Shown here: one piece after another, positions 20,997-31,559 of the stretch | Numbering within the stretch: the first letter of the stretch is position 1 | Layout of the letters: every line of letters starts with the position of its first letter | Origin: Luidia sarsii | Taxonomy: Eukaryota > Echinodermata > Asteroidea > Paxillosida > Luidiidae | Assembly: GCA_949987565.1 (NCBI GenBank) | Contig: OX465115.1 | Span: 10,155,055-10,219,054, forward strand | Length of the DNA stretch: 64,000 nucleotides | Direction of reading: 5' to 3' | Translations under genes and position numbers: made by a program | The notes under the pieces: model-generated | What the model saw: only the letters and a program-made list of their open reading frames with translations | Databases searched by the model: none | What the model was told of the DNA's origin: nothing

Positions 20997-23900
20997 TTAC
21001 TTGCATGTGTAGCATCCCAACACCTCAAAGCGCATACTGCAGTGGGATATCCACTCAATTGATAGGATGCGTAAGTATCGAGTGTGCAAGGCCTTGAATC
21101 TGTTGGTAACCATGCTGTGAAGCTCGACGTTACCCGGAAACTGCAGAAAGGGCAACAATGATATTCAGCGAGATTTTACTGTTATAAACAAAATAATGGG
21201 ATACAATTTAGCTCAGTGAGAATTCCGGAATCAATGGTCAAAAAGTCATGAATTCTACGTGTCTGATATTCAAAAAAAATAAGTAATGTAAGTCATTGTT
21301 ACATGAAAAAAGTGTTTATGAGTACAATAACTCGGCTTGAAACTTTTAAACATCTTTGAAAAATGGCAAAGAAGATTTTGACTGAACCGGAACTGGAACC
21401 AGAGACACCTTGCTGTGCTTTCTAGCGCTATTATCACCTGAGCGAGCTATCTAGCCCTTGTGGCCTTTCCAAGTAGTCAACTAGTCAACTGAGTGGGGGG
21501 GGGCGAAAACTATTACCAGTCGTATAATTATGTCCATATACAGCACTCCGCTTTCATAAGCAGACCTGCTTAACATCTCACAAATTGCTGGACTGTAATT
21601 TATTAAAACGGTTGCTTTAACAGGTATGTTTTGTTGAAATTATTTTGTTTATCACATTCTTTTACAGTGGTAGTCTCTAGCCCAGTAATGCGACTGACGT
21701 CAGATTATTTCCACACTATGAAATTATTTCACACACCGCCCATGCAGTTAATCTATAACGTGAAATTACTTCTGGATAAACCACGTAAAGGTCATACGGA
21801 TCTAAATTCCTTCACTGATTTCTTGTATAGATTTTGAATGTTTGTACTGTTTTGTTATGTTCCGTAAAATATATCAATCTGAAATGTAGGTAAGAACCCT
21901 CATTAGCCATTGAATCACACTTTTCTATTTTGACGGAAAGCAGTGGTCTGGTTTCTTCCAAAAAAAAAAAATACGAACCACGATTGATTTTCCACTTGCG
22001 TTTGCAACCAAAACCCAGCTTTGGCCATCGCTGCTGAAGGCTGTCCTGTACTTGGTCACCCGCTGGGTATCGCCGCGGGGATCTTCCCTTCCTTGAGTAA
22101 TTAGACCGGTGATGTATACTGGTGCATGAAATTCAACCTGAATCCATGGGCTGGAATCAGAATTATCAGAACACCATGCAGCAGCGTAACCTGCAGTGTT
22201 TGGAGAATGAAACAAAAACGCACATGAAATATCACTCTTGTAATGCGAAAGACTATGTCTAATAGCAGGAGAAATAATTGTCCAGAAATGTTTGTGAAAG
22301 TAGTATTAACCCTGTGTGTACTGGGCTATTTCGCTCCATGAAAACAATTGAGGCCTCGTAGATTGATCTTAACAAAATGATAGTTTATTCAAATTCTCAA
22401 TTTAGTTGCCCTGACGTTTCGATCCTGGCAGGACCTTTCTAGTATCGAAACACCAGTCCCACTAAATTTTGAGATTTGCATTTTGGTAATTTTAGTCAGT
22501 AAGCAGTTTGCAACAATTTTGTATAATACTTAATTTCAAAATTCTTTTAAAAGAAATGTTCATGTGCTCCTTATGATTTTTGCATTTAAAATCCTTGGTG
22601 AGAGCCATTCCTTTGAATTAAGCAATGAAGTGTTCCGATTCGGAAATACTATGTTTCCTTTATGTTTATAACACTAAACGTAAATAATTGCAAGGTATCA
22701 CACTTTTCGTGTGTTGGGTAAAGAAATATGTTATCCACTCAAAGAAAATGAGTGAACTGTTGTTTTTGTGAAAATCTGAGCGATACGCATGACTGAAAAA
22801 AATAGATATCGAGTTATCGAGTCGACTATTTGAGTTATCTGAAATGTATTAAAGTATTGCGTCTACATGAGTAAGTACCAAAAACACGAAACATAATCCA
22901 TGTAAAGTACCCTCTTCCAAATTGAGTCGTCCATTACACGAGCACGCTTTGCGAGACATCCGACTTATGTTTGTAAAATTGGTCACCCCATGTCTAATCC
23001 GACATGCAGCATTTTATTTGGTCAGCAGTGGTATTCTGAACACAGCGTCATCTATTTAGGATCAACTTAACCACATGTTTAAAAAGGATTGGTTTGTTGG
23101 CTGTTCCGCTTACCTTCAGTATTCAACCGTGCCCTCGGTGGTCCATGGGTTGGTTTGTTTGCATAATAAGATGAAGCAGTGATGCTGTCATCCGGGATAC
23201 GACCATCCTCCATACCAAGAGGCTTCTCCTCCAGACACACATACGCACCTGCAATGCAATTCAATACAAGAACATACTATTTATAAAAATAATATTGCCT
23301 CGACTTGTATTTTTCCTGATTAGGGCGTCACACGCATTGAAGATTGTGGATCAACATTTTCCGAAAAAAATACATTGTTAGCATTACAAGAGACGCAATA
23401 TTTGTAGTGACGCAATAGTGTAGGGCAAATAAATAAATTCATCTTCTCTTGCTCATTTGTGACAGCAAAACATTTCTATACACTTGTTGACATACAGACA
23501 TTTTTTTCCGTGGAGCGAAAGCAAACACAGGCTTAAAGGGGAATGAAACCCACAGAAAAAAATATTGCGTTCCCGCAAACCGCTATCTTTTCTAATGGCC
23601 TGCCAGTCACTGCTGGTATGACATTGCAACGGACAAATCCCGCAAGGGCCCGGGCGGATGTCCCCCACTACATGTATGAGCCCATGGGCCAGGGCAAGAT
23701 TTAGGGCTTAGTTTTTGAGTTGCGTGATACACCTTTAGAAATTACCTATAAATGCACTTAATATCTCAAGTGGAAGAATATGAAGCATATGCAAAATGTT
23801 CCCAAGTTTGAAAATTGAGTATTATGGATGGTTTGTTAAAAACATAGAAAGGGGCTAATTTGGTTGCTATGGGCAGGCTTTTCCCTAGCAACGGTAGCAT

Positions 23901-26900
23901 GTGAAGCTTGGAATCACCTTAGTTTAGAGGATATTTTAAATTAGGTTTTGTCAATAATTGTTTGCAATGATTTCAAATTGGAATAATTGGTTTGTGACCA
24001 TACATAAGTAAATGTAGTTGCTAGGACATATTTGTACTTAGCAATGGTGATATCATCAGAGGTTGAAATAATATAAAATCATGTTACAGTATCATGCAAG
24101 TGGGACAAGGTATACTCAATGTCACCACATCCAAATGCCATATAAGCCTACAATCACTTGTTTCTTTTGTGTTCATTTTTGTCTTCATCTAATCCCCTTA
24201 TTTTCTGTTGTTGACCTTGAATCATGTACATGTATTGCTCCAGGCATTCAATTTTAAGGTCACATTTTACAAAGTCAATGAACTCCTAAAGAAATGACTG
24301 CAACAAACACAGAGTCTATGGATTCCTCTGCTACGATCAATATATCAGGTCTTCCAAACAAGACAGTGATAAAAAAGTCTTCATAGCTTTGTAGAAGGCA
24401 GTGGTGATGTTCATTTTCATTACCTTTCTTTGTCAGTTACACTTACTAAAACCCTGATCAAATTTCACAAGGGCATTCTGTGCAATTTGACCTTCTGGTG
24501 TTCTGAGATACTTCCACTGATGCACACAAGCAATGAATTTCTGCCAACTAATCTTAGAAAAGGGTAGGATTTTTTCAGAATCTGTACACTCTACAAGATG
24601 CACACAGCACTTCATCACTGCATTGCACTCAGCTGGATAGTTAAACCAGGTCAAAGGTTAGGACACATTGCATTTGCTACACGAGATCTGATTGGACAAT
24701 ATTTCACACCATTTGGTACAGTATGTCTGATTGGTCAAGTATGCCATCATCAACTTAGCGAATTTGCTTTTGCTTATGCATATTTTACCCAATTTTGGGT
24801 CCTTTTTCCTTGAATTTCTCTTTAATGCCCAAAATTGGTACATGGGAACAACATGTCTAAAACACATAAAAAGTAATAAGAAGTACTTTCCAGAGGTGTA
24901 TCACGGAATTAAAGTATTTGAGCACTTCGCCCATGACCTATATATACTGTGTGCAGTTATACACTCGCGAGCTGAACGATGGTGTACTGCCAGTCTTTTG
25001 AATGTCAAAATGCCAGCGGGAAAAACCTGGGGAAATATTTCCATGCAGTTCTCAACAAGGACAATAGAACTGAGTTCTTTAGAAAGTGGGCTGCGGCCAT
25101 CAAAGTTGAGAAATTTCTCAAAGTCGGCTACATTTACAGTCGAAATGACGTGATTTGTAGGGATCACTTCACCGAGGAGGATTAATTGGGAAGAGGACTT
25201 GCTGGCCAAACTCACCGGCTCGAAGCCAAGAAAAAATACTGAAGGAACAAGCTGTACATATATGGTACTATTGAGGAAGAAGGGAATATACTTACAATGC
25301 CTTATTTTTATTTGTGCTGCAACTTGCACGCTCTCGGCGACACGACTCCAGTCGCCCTCGATGTTTATTCCCTGGTTGCTGACCGCAATGAGCTGTCCCA
25401 GCGATATTTTGTGAATACCGTGCACAGCATGCTATGCGTGCAGTAAGGTTTCAGGGAAGTGCATGACCCTGACCAACAATAAGCTACACACAGCTTCGCT
25501 AACACGTGTAAAGGTGTTTGTAGATCGAGACTGTGCACAATCACCACGCTACAAATCACGTCATTTCAACTGTATCTGCAGCCGACTTTGAGAAGTTTCT
25601 AAATTTTTATGCCGCAGTCCACTTCCTAAACATCTCAGGTCTCTTGTCCTTGCTTGGAACTACATGGAAAGATCTCCCCAACTTTTACCCGCTGACATTT
25701 TGACATCCAAAAGCCTGGCAGTACACAATCTTTCAGCTCGCGAGTGTATACAATCTGCACGCAGTATAGAAAGGTGTACATCCGTTTTGGCCCATATGGG
25801 AGTTTTCAGTTGCGATGTCACACTCACCGCAATTTTTTGCGGACCCTTCGAAAATATGGCAGGTTGCGGGAATGCAAATTCGACCACTGAATTCCACGAT
25901 TTGTTCCTCGTAGTTGAGTAGCGCATATGTAATTGTAAGTTGTTTTTATAACCCAATCAGATAGCCAACATCATTCTCTGGGTTTCATTCCCCTTTAATA
26001 ATGTAGTTCCAAACCTACCTGGGCATCTCTTGCGTATCTCTCGTGCAGCTGTTTGCATCCAATGTTCCCCGGTAACTTGCGCAGGAGGGGGACCGAAGTA
26101 ACAGTTCCTCGTATTGCTGAAGTCGGCAACAGTAACTACAATAAGGAATTATCATTTCAAATAGCGGCAGTGAAGGAAAGTTGACTACTGAGATATAAAC
26201 AATATGAAGAAAGTAGCAACGAAATGTGTATCTAACAGTTAAACACCACAGGTAATCTGGGGATAGTAACGTCAAGCTCAGAGGTCACAGTTTCAAGTCC
26301 CACAAAATTGCCCCTCCCTTTATTGTGTGGTTATCAAGGAAGTTATTTTGCTGCAATTACATTAATTTGGATGTCTGATGCTCTCTTCAAAATTGTTCAG
26401 TTCGGATCGTTCACATTTACAATTGGAAACTATACAAAATATAATGCACTCTAAAGGTTTTTCAATAAATTGAAATCTTAATTTTACCAATTACAATTTC
26501 GTTGTTATTCAATTGAGATGAGTGACTCAATGTGACGTTTTCAATAATATTTACATTTCAACTATCGAAACTACTTGAATATTTGAATTTTATTAATAAA
26601 AAGGGAACAAAAAGATTTTAGTCAAATTTGTGAAAGTATTTCATTTTTGATTCCGGTTTTTCTTCTTTTAGGGCATTTTACAGTGTTCCTAAGATAATAA
26701 ATATTATCATACTATACGATGGTAGAGGAGCTGGATGTGAGGTTATCCAATAACTCTAACACCGTGAAAACGATTAGCAAGTAATTTCTACCAGATATAC
26801 GGCACCAGAATGGTTATGGCAAAGTCTTGTCTTTGATAAAAACATATTGTATCAACGGAAATCAGCAGCCAAGTTGTGGCAATCTTCAATGGTTCAGATA

Positions 26901-27003
26901 AGACGGCCGAGATAATTGAAGCACAGAAAGGCAGTAACGAAAATGAAGACTTACAGTGATACTCCTTTGCAAGGAGTAGGACGACAATCAACTTCGACGC
27001 CAT
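20997..27003 (-). CDS. Gene 2: secreted discoidin (F5/8 type C) protein
   Basis: Five exons: 26,955-27,003, 26,019-26,135, 23,114-23,248, 21,979-22,190 and 20,997-21,140, giving 218 residues with all phases matching gene 1. Exon 1 differs from genes 1 and 4: it encodes MASKLIVVLLLAKEYH, a short signal peptide, with donor GTAAGT. Exon 2 is the unassigned module (NCYFGPPP, EHWMQTAAREIRKRC). The F5/8C domain runs from Cys60 (YVCLEEKPLG) to Cys214 (MRFEVLGC) and ends YTCK. The loop after ITQG differs sharply from its paralogues (REDPRGDTQR against RGEDGWGEQR), and the ASSYYANKPTHG loop is also distinct; both match binding-loop positions of factor V/VIII C domains. A 2.46-kb TTAA-flanked transposon fills most of the second intron. 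No stops or bad splice sites are seen. Confidence 0.88.
22386..22515. repeat. Penelope-like 3' end pieces, inverted pair
   Basis: A minus-oriented core (GACGTTTCGATCCTGGCAGG) is followed at once by a plus-oriented one (AGTATCGAAACACCAG, then CCCACTAAATTTTGAG) and the family tip AGTCAGTAAGCAGTTTGCAA. It lies in the intron between exons 3 and 4 of gene 2. Confidence 0.65.
24979..25185 (+). pseudogene. THAP zinc-finger domain of transposon
   Basis: 68 codons from an ATG at the usual THAP position. MVYCQSFECQN gives Cys4 and Cys9, FFRKWAAAIK supplies the invariant Trp37, and VICRDHFTEED gives Cys60 and His63, completing the C2CH zinc site, with Phe64 following. THAP domains bind transposon ends or gene promoters. 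The frame closes right after the domain. The expected continuation (EEDLLAKLTGSKPRK) is present one frame over, so a small indel has broken it. The element that contains it has TTAA-flanked inverted repeats. Confidence 0.8.
25548..25775 (-). pseudogene. Inverted decayed THAP copy
   Basis: The minus strand repeats the 24,937-25,180 region, including upstream CACTCGCGAGCTGAA and GTGTACTGCCAG. It has several stops and shifts. Together the two copies form an inverted repeat of about 240-bp arms around a ~370-bp spacer. Confidence 0.7.
26288..26303. repeat. tRNA T-arm-like word upstream of gene 2 exon 2
   Basis: CAGTTTCAAGTCCCAC resembles a degenerate polymerase III B box. A similar word (GGGTTTAAGTCCCGG) lies upstream of the same exon in gene 5 at about 59,648. 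It may be a SINE remnant. Confidence 0.3.
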
Positions 27004-28430
27004 GCCGTACCGATATGCTGCACGCAGTGTATTGCTAGAGAGACTCGCGACAAAGGTTTAATCAGCAACACGCCCAAGCACGCAACGAATGGGCACTGTG
27101 TTTTCCTCCACAGCGTACAATTGTTAATCAATATTAGGATTTGTCATGGGAGCAAATTTTACTGTAACAAATAAGAGCTGTCTTAATGGCAGTTTGGATT
27201 ACAGGTTTCCATATCAACGAATCAACAAAACCTTGGCTGTGGTTCTTGGCCTTCTTCCCACAAAGGTTGCAACAATGGTCTGCATCTGCTGCACAGCAAG
27301 GTCAGTCTTATCTGCTTTCATGGGGCCAATTGATGATGGAAATGATTAATAATAGCTGTGCAGGCAATTCCGCATGTAACGCATGACGAGGCATGCAGCA
27401 ATTATATGTCAACAAGTATCTATGTTAATTGGCATTCTGCTATTGATAGACGTACTGCTAAGATCGGAACGTTATGTTCCTACATTCATGATATTTGCGT
27501 TCCTTGGGAATATGATTCTTTATCACAAAAGTTATCGTTTTCTCTCATTTAAAAACGGGCATTCCCCTTTAAAAACTTAAATACATGTAGCTCATATATT
27601 TTGTATATCAACGAAAACAGCGAAATATCAACGAAATACAAAAATACACAGGTGAGTACCGCTCCCTTGTATTGGACTAAAGCATAATTAAATGCGGATA
27701 TTTTTACATAAATCGTGCATAATGGATCAGTCATTGCGATCACAAAAAGCAGAATTTTACCTGCCACATGACAATGAGTAGGTAATTCAAAATAGTTTCA
27801 CTGTTTTCAAGACACCACACGTATTTCTGTATACCGATTTGAAGCTCTCTTTTTGCAGCTGTCGTAATTGCATTGTTCTTGGAACAGTTGGGCCGTTTTG
27901 ATCCAATACAGTTAGATGGAGAAGCGCCACACAGGCAGATTCATGTAGATGGTATTCAAGTGGGCACTATTTTATTGTACATTTCGGATGTAGCTTGCTG
28001 TCACTTATAGTTCTAACCTATATCTGACAGCATCTTTGTCCATTTGCTAATCCTTGGATCAGTTCGGACGCAGACTTCGTCTCCCTTTGACAAAAGTGTA
28101 TTGCCGAATTCGAAGATTTGTTGACGTAATAGGTGCATACTATATTTACTAAGAAATCGGGCAAAACGTGATTTTTTTTAGATTTCCCAGACATTATAAA
28201 GAAATATGAGCAAAGGTTTATCCCGAGACCAAATCTTCATTATGTCAACGGCTAAAATGATGCCCATGGTTCCCTGGCTCCGTGGACCCGGTGATGACGC
28301 CTTTAGCAGTTTGGTGTCCTATGATGCCCGTACGTAAGTTTTAATGTTAATTTGTTTTACAAAAACAGAGAAAAACCATCTTTTATGGCACCCCAAAACC
28401 GATGATTGTTAAATTGATTTGTATAACATA
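27004..28430. other. Intergenic, no gene recognised
   Basis: Several short open frames overlap in different phases without domains. The only notable word is CATTCCCCTTTAA at about 27,550, which matches one tip of the 23.5-26.0 kb transposon. No partner end is visible, so it may be a lone relic. Confidence 0.4.
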
Positions 28431-28431
28431 C

Positions 28432-28590
28432 AATTTAGTGGGCCTGACGTTTCGATCCTAGCAGGACCTTTCTCAAAGGCACACTCTGCCTTTGAGAAAG
28501 GTCCTGCTAGGATCGAAACGTCAGGCCCACTAAGTTTTATGATTTGCATTTTGGTAATTTTAGTCAGTAAGCAGTTTGCAACATTGTTGT
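28432..28590. repeat. Head-to-head Penelope-like 3' ends, large palindrome
   Basis: A minus core at 28,433-28,485 is followed by a plus core at 28,486-28,535 as a nearly perfect palindrome of about 100 bp (GCCTTTGAGAAAGGTCCTGC, AGGATCGAAACGTCAGGCCC). The plus copy then continues to the family tip AGTCAGTAAGCAGTTTGCAA. The sequence could form a long hairpin. Confidence 0.8.
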
Positions 28591-28649
28591 TTGTCACTTT
28601 GATTTGTATTAGTGTAAGAAATAGTATCGTCTCGGCCAGTCATTGTTTT

Positions 28650-28880
28650 TGTTGGAAAGAGAAGACTGGTGACGGCCACTCCAATATAATAATGTAAGTC
28701 TATACCTCCTGTTTGGTGAAGAAAAATATGTGTCTCCGGATGACGTAAATAATAGTGCCCTCATTACCTACATGGTATGAAGATGAATTTAACGCATTAT
28801 TTAAAAAAAATCCCTTAAGCCCGAAAGACAAAAACTGACAACTGATATAATTATATATAACATATTTAATGCTTTTAGAC
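28650..28880. repeat. Segment related to 10,975-11,270
   Basis: It shares GACTGGTG, TGATGACGTAAA-like and AACATATTTAATGC words in the same order with the sequence downstream of gene 1. It has no open frame and is probably a dispersed repeat. Confidence 0.5.
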
Positions 28881-29564
28881 TACTTTGTCGAACAAGGAAA
28901 TATCAGACACAGCTGTATTAAACCCTCTTTTGGAAATTGCTTTCAATATCATGTATAATCAGATCATTATCATTTTCCTCACAAAGGCAGATCGACCTTT
29001 TTGCTTTTCATACTACCTACATGTCTGTGTCCTTTGTAGTGACGAGTCCCATAATCAGAGCCAAGGGTCTGTTGTTTCGTTGCTATGGAAACGTGTAATT
29101 GGCAGGATTCTAAATTGTCTTCACCTCCATCGCCTATTACTGCCAACAATGGTCAGTGCAGTCGATTGGATTACTTGTGTTAAATGTGGCTGCTTACAAA
29201 ATTAAAGGGTCAATCCATTGGCACATTCACTGTTAAGGCTTACCTTTGACTTCGTTTACATTTGTTGGTATAAGCAGGAAGAAACATGATAAATATACCA
29301 TCATGTTTCTTCCAATCTGTTTCTTGACTCAAAAAACAATAATTGAACACTGAAAGCCAAGCTAACGCTCATAATTGTCTCCTTTACAATAATTAAAATA
29401 TTGTCAACTTTCTTTTAAGGAAAACTACAAGGCAATAGGCAATGTGAAAACCATTTAACTGTTTATTAAAGTATTAACTGATCGTTACTCCTATGCAAAA
29501 CTATCAAAAACAAGTTTTAATGGTCAATCCACACACATTTATTTGTATTCTACGAACAATGCGG

Positions 29565-29776
29565 GGGCCGCTGCTGCAAGGTGTAAAGGTTCTCTTGATT
29601 CCAGCCCATGGATTCAGGTTGAATTCCATGCATCGGTCTACATCACTGGTCTCATCACACAAGATCGTGGGAATGATGGCTGGGGTACGCAGCGAGTGAC
29701 CCATTACCAAGCAGCTTACAGCAGCGATGGCCAGAGCTGGGCTTAAATTACCAACGGCAGTGGAAATGCTATATTG
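29565..29776 (+). pseudogene. Orphan discoidin exon 4 copy (broken)
   Basis: It has exactly the 212-nt length of exon 4 in the intact paralogues and ends at the same donor context (TTG|GTTCGTG). It reads AAAARCKGSLDSSPW, QVEFHASVYITGLIT and YQAAYSSDGQSWA, then a TAA stop at 29,744-29,746. The acceptor CAG has become CGG, and the invariant Trp before Cys is Arg. I find no exon 2, 3 or 5 partners within several kilobases on the plus strand, so it is a lone exon relic. Confidence 0.85.
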
Positions 29777-29779
29777 GTT

Positions 29780-30130
29780 CGTGAAGTCTTACGTCTCACT
29801 GAAATATGTTTTTTGCCTACTATAAATGATGCTCTCATATACCGTATTACACGTGCGACCGACGCCAAGGGAATTACTACATCGATTCATGAAGGTCAAT
29901 TTAAAATTCAACATTGGTTTCGGAGGAGTATCTTTTTTTAAGACGTCTGAAACTGTAAAAAAAAAGAACAGAAAAGGCAAGCATAAGTGGACAGTCGGAG
30001 GACTAAACAAGTCTAAAGCGTAGGTTCGGAAAGAGAAAAAGATAAAGTATAAGCAATACAGATTCACAAGAGAGCATAGAAGACCAGTCCCTACAAGATT
30101 CGTATATAACTATTGTTAACCTCAAAAATC
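29780..30130. other. No gene recognised
   Basis: Short frames on both strands lack motifs. Nothing supportable. Confidence 0.35.
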
Positions 30131-30170
30131 TCACAGCCTGGGAGGGTTAGATTCCGCCACCCCACACCAG
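30130..30170. repeat. End fragment of the GC-tipped inverted-repeat element
   Basis: CTCACAGCC followed by GGATT-like and CCGCCACCCC words matches, in reverse, the inner end of the elements at 45,358-45,830 and 47,479-48,046. Confidence 0.4.
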
Positions 30171-30379
30171 ATTTCGATCGTCCAATGATGGATTCCAATG
30201 ACATTTGGCAGATGCGTAGATAATTACATAATTACCAAAACATTGGTTTGTAGCTCATTGATTATTCATCAACACGCACCTAAGAAGATGGCCAGAAAAG
30301 TCATGAAGTCTCAACACGCAGAAAAGAACCCTTTACAGTTCCCGCTTTCACCCTTCACTCAGCTAATACCCTAACCAGG

Positions 30380-30600
30380 ATCATTCTCTACACTACATAA
30401 GCCCCACTCCCAGTTGGAATCGCGCAGTCTCCTGAAGACGAACAGATTACACTGTTCGAAACGTGGAGTTCCTCCGGTTCTTTTCAAAACCACACTTACT
30501 CACAAAAGATAATGTACACGGTGTCGCCGCAAACCTATCTATCCTGCTATTCTCACCATGCACATCTTTAAATCTCATTCGATGTATACTTATTTATTGA
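30380..30600 (+). mobile_element. Penelope-like family II 3' end
   Basis: It carries a hammerhead-like core (30,432-30,480), then the shared tail AAACCACAC, CGGTGTCGCCGCAAACCT and CACCATGCA, which also occurs at 39,176-39,400 and 51,849-52,000. The upstream part is presumably 3' UTR. No coding remnant is recognised. Confidence 0.6.
30432..30480 (+). ncRNA. Hammerhead-ribozyme-like motif
   Basis: CTGAAGA (30,432-30,438) matches the CUGANGA core. Helix II is GAACAG-ATTACA-CTGTTC, fully paired, and is followed by GAAA (30,458-30,461). A helix III can be drawn from AC/GT with inner GGAG/CTCC. Helix I is not evident, so self-cleavage is uncertain. Hammerheads of this kind are known in Penelope-like retroelements, which suits the context. 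Confidence 0.55.
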
Positions 30601-31060
30601 TACGAATTGTTTTCACCATGATATGATTTGTCAGTAACCTTTTTTTGAAACTCCAATCAGGACAAGTTTTAAATAAATCACTCATGAATGAAATACAAAT
30701 TTATTTTGAAATATCAGGATTTTATAAAATATAGCTTGACGTAGGAAGTTGTGCAGATAAATGTATGCTAATAATATTTGTCTTTTGACGTTAAAAGGAT
30801 TTTCTGTACCGGTTGACATGAGGCGCGTGGTATTAAATACAGAGTGATAATAATTGACATTTGAACCGTGCATTTTCTTTACATTTAACATTATGTCATG
30901 CTATTTATCCTTCGCTTTTTAGGAAAACTGCTCCCATAGTTTTCAATTCAGTAAGCAAATTGTACACGCACAGATGTGTGACAAAAACAAAGTATTCATT
31001 CATCAACGATTTTTTCACTATATATCAGTATTTTTATCAAACATGAAGTTGTTAAGCCTC
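30600..31060. other. No gene recognised
   Basis: AT-rich sequence with two short frames, one on each strand, and no domain. Nothing supportable. Confidence 0.35.
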
Positions 31061-31550
31061 ACTTGCTTCGGCCGGCCACGGGATGAACGAAACCCCAACC
31101 TCATCGTCCGAGACAAACTCACCCCCCGTCCGCAGACATCTCTACCATGCCTTCTGAGGCGCGATTAACTTCCAGAGCTTGAGAAGCTGGAGCTAGAGGA
31201 GCCACATCCGTTGGTGCCAAAGCGGTCGCTGCAGTAGATTTACGCGGGCGACTCCGCCGTTTGGGTGCAGTCGTAGGGGCCCCCGCCGACGCGGAAGACT
31301 GAGCCGGTCCAAGATTCCGTCGAGATCGAACGCAACTCGAATGCGACTTCGGCATTGCGTCGCCGCTCGCCAGTAGCTCGCTCGTCGGGGTGAAGGGAAA
31401 CGGCGGAAAGGGTAGCCGCCTCTGGAAAAACAGAGCAGCTTGATAACTCAGAAACGGGGAAAAGGTAGCCGCTCGTGGAACAGCAGAGCGGCTGGATAAC
31501 TCACTGTGGCACGTCAGTAAATTGCAGAAAAGCAAAGGCAAAAGCAAACT
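31060..31550 (-). other. GC-rich segment with an open frame, likely mobile-element piece
   Basis: The minus strand has a 142-codon frame, with an internal ATG beginning MPKSHSSCVRSRRNLG and then an Ala/Pro/Arg/Lys-rich stretch. One base after its stop the next frame reads EFVSDDEVGVSFIPWP. The composition contrasts with its AT-rich surroundings. Within it a 50-bp unit (GGTAGCCGC ... TTGATAACTC) is repeated at 31,414 and 31,464. I suspect a retroelement leader or ORF1 start but cannot name the family. Confidence 0.35.
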
Positions 31551-31559
31551 TAAAAATGT

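Larger units (their letters stand above)
23533..25998. mobile_element. Kolobok-like DNA transposon with THAP remnants
   Basis: The element occupies 23,537-25,994 (2,458 bp). It has a perfect 16-bp terminal inverted repeat, AGGGGAATGAAACCCA, flanked on both sides by TTAA (23,533-23,536 and 25,995-25,998). A TTAA target duplication with AGGGG ends, together with a THAP-domain ORF inside, fits the Kolobok superfamily. PiggyBac also uses TTAA but does not carry THAP, and P elements have 8-bp duplications. Inside are a plus THAP ORF (24,979-25,185) and a decayed inverted copy (about 25,548-25,775). No catalytic transposase core is recognisable, so it is non-autonomous. Confidence 0.75.

Noticed and set aside
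24598..25425. Several 70-174 codon frames around the THAP ORF
   Set aside because: Shadows on other frames of the transposon; only the C2CH-containing frame has a recognisable domain.
27540..27560. Second Kolobok-like element from a CATTCCCCTTTAA tip
   Set aside because: Only one tip matches and no inverted partner with TTAA was found within several kilobases.
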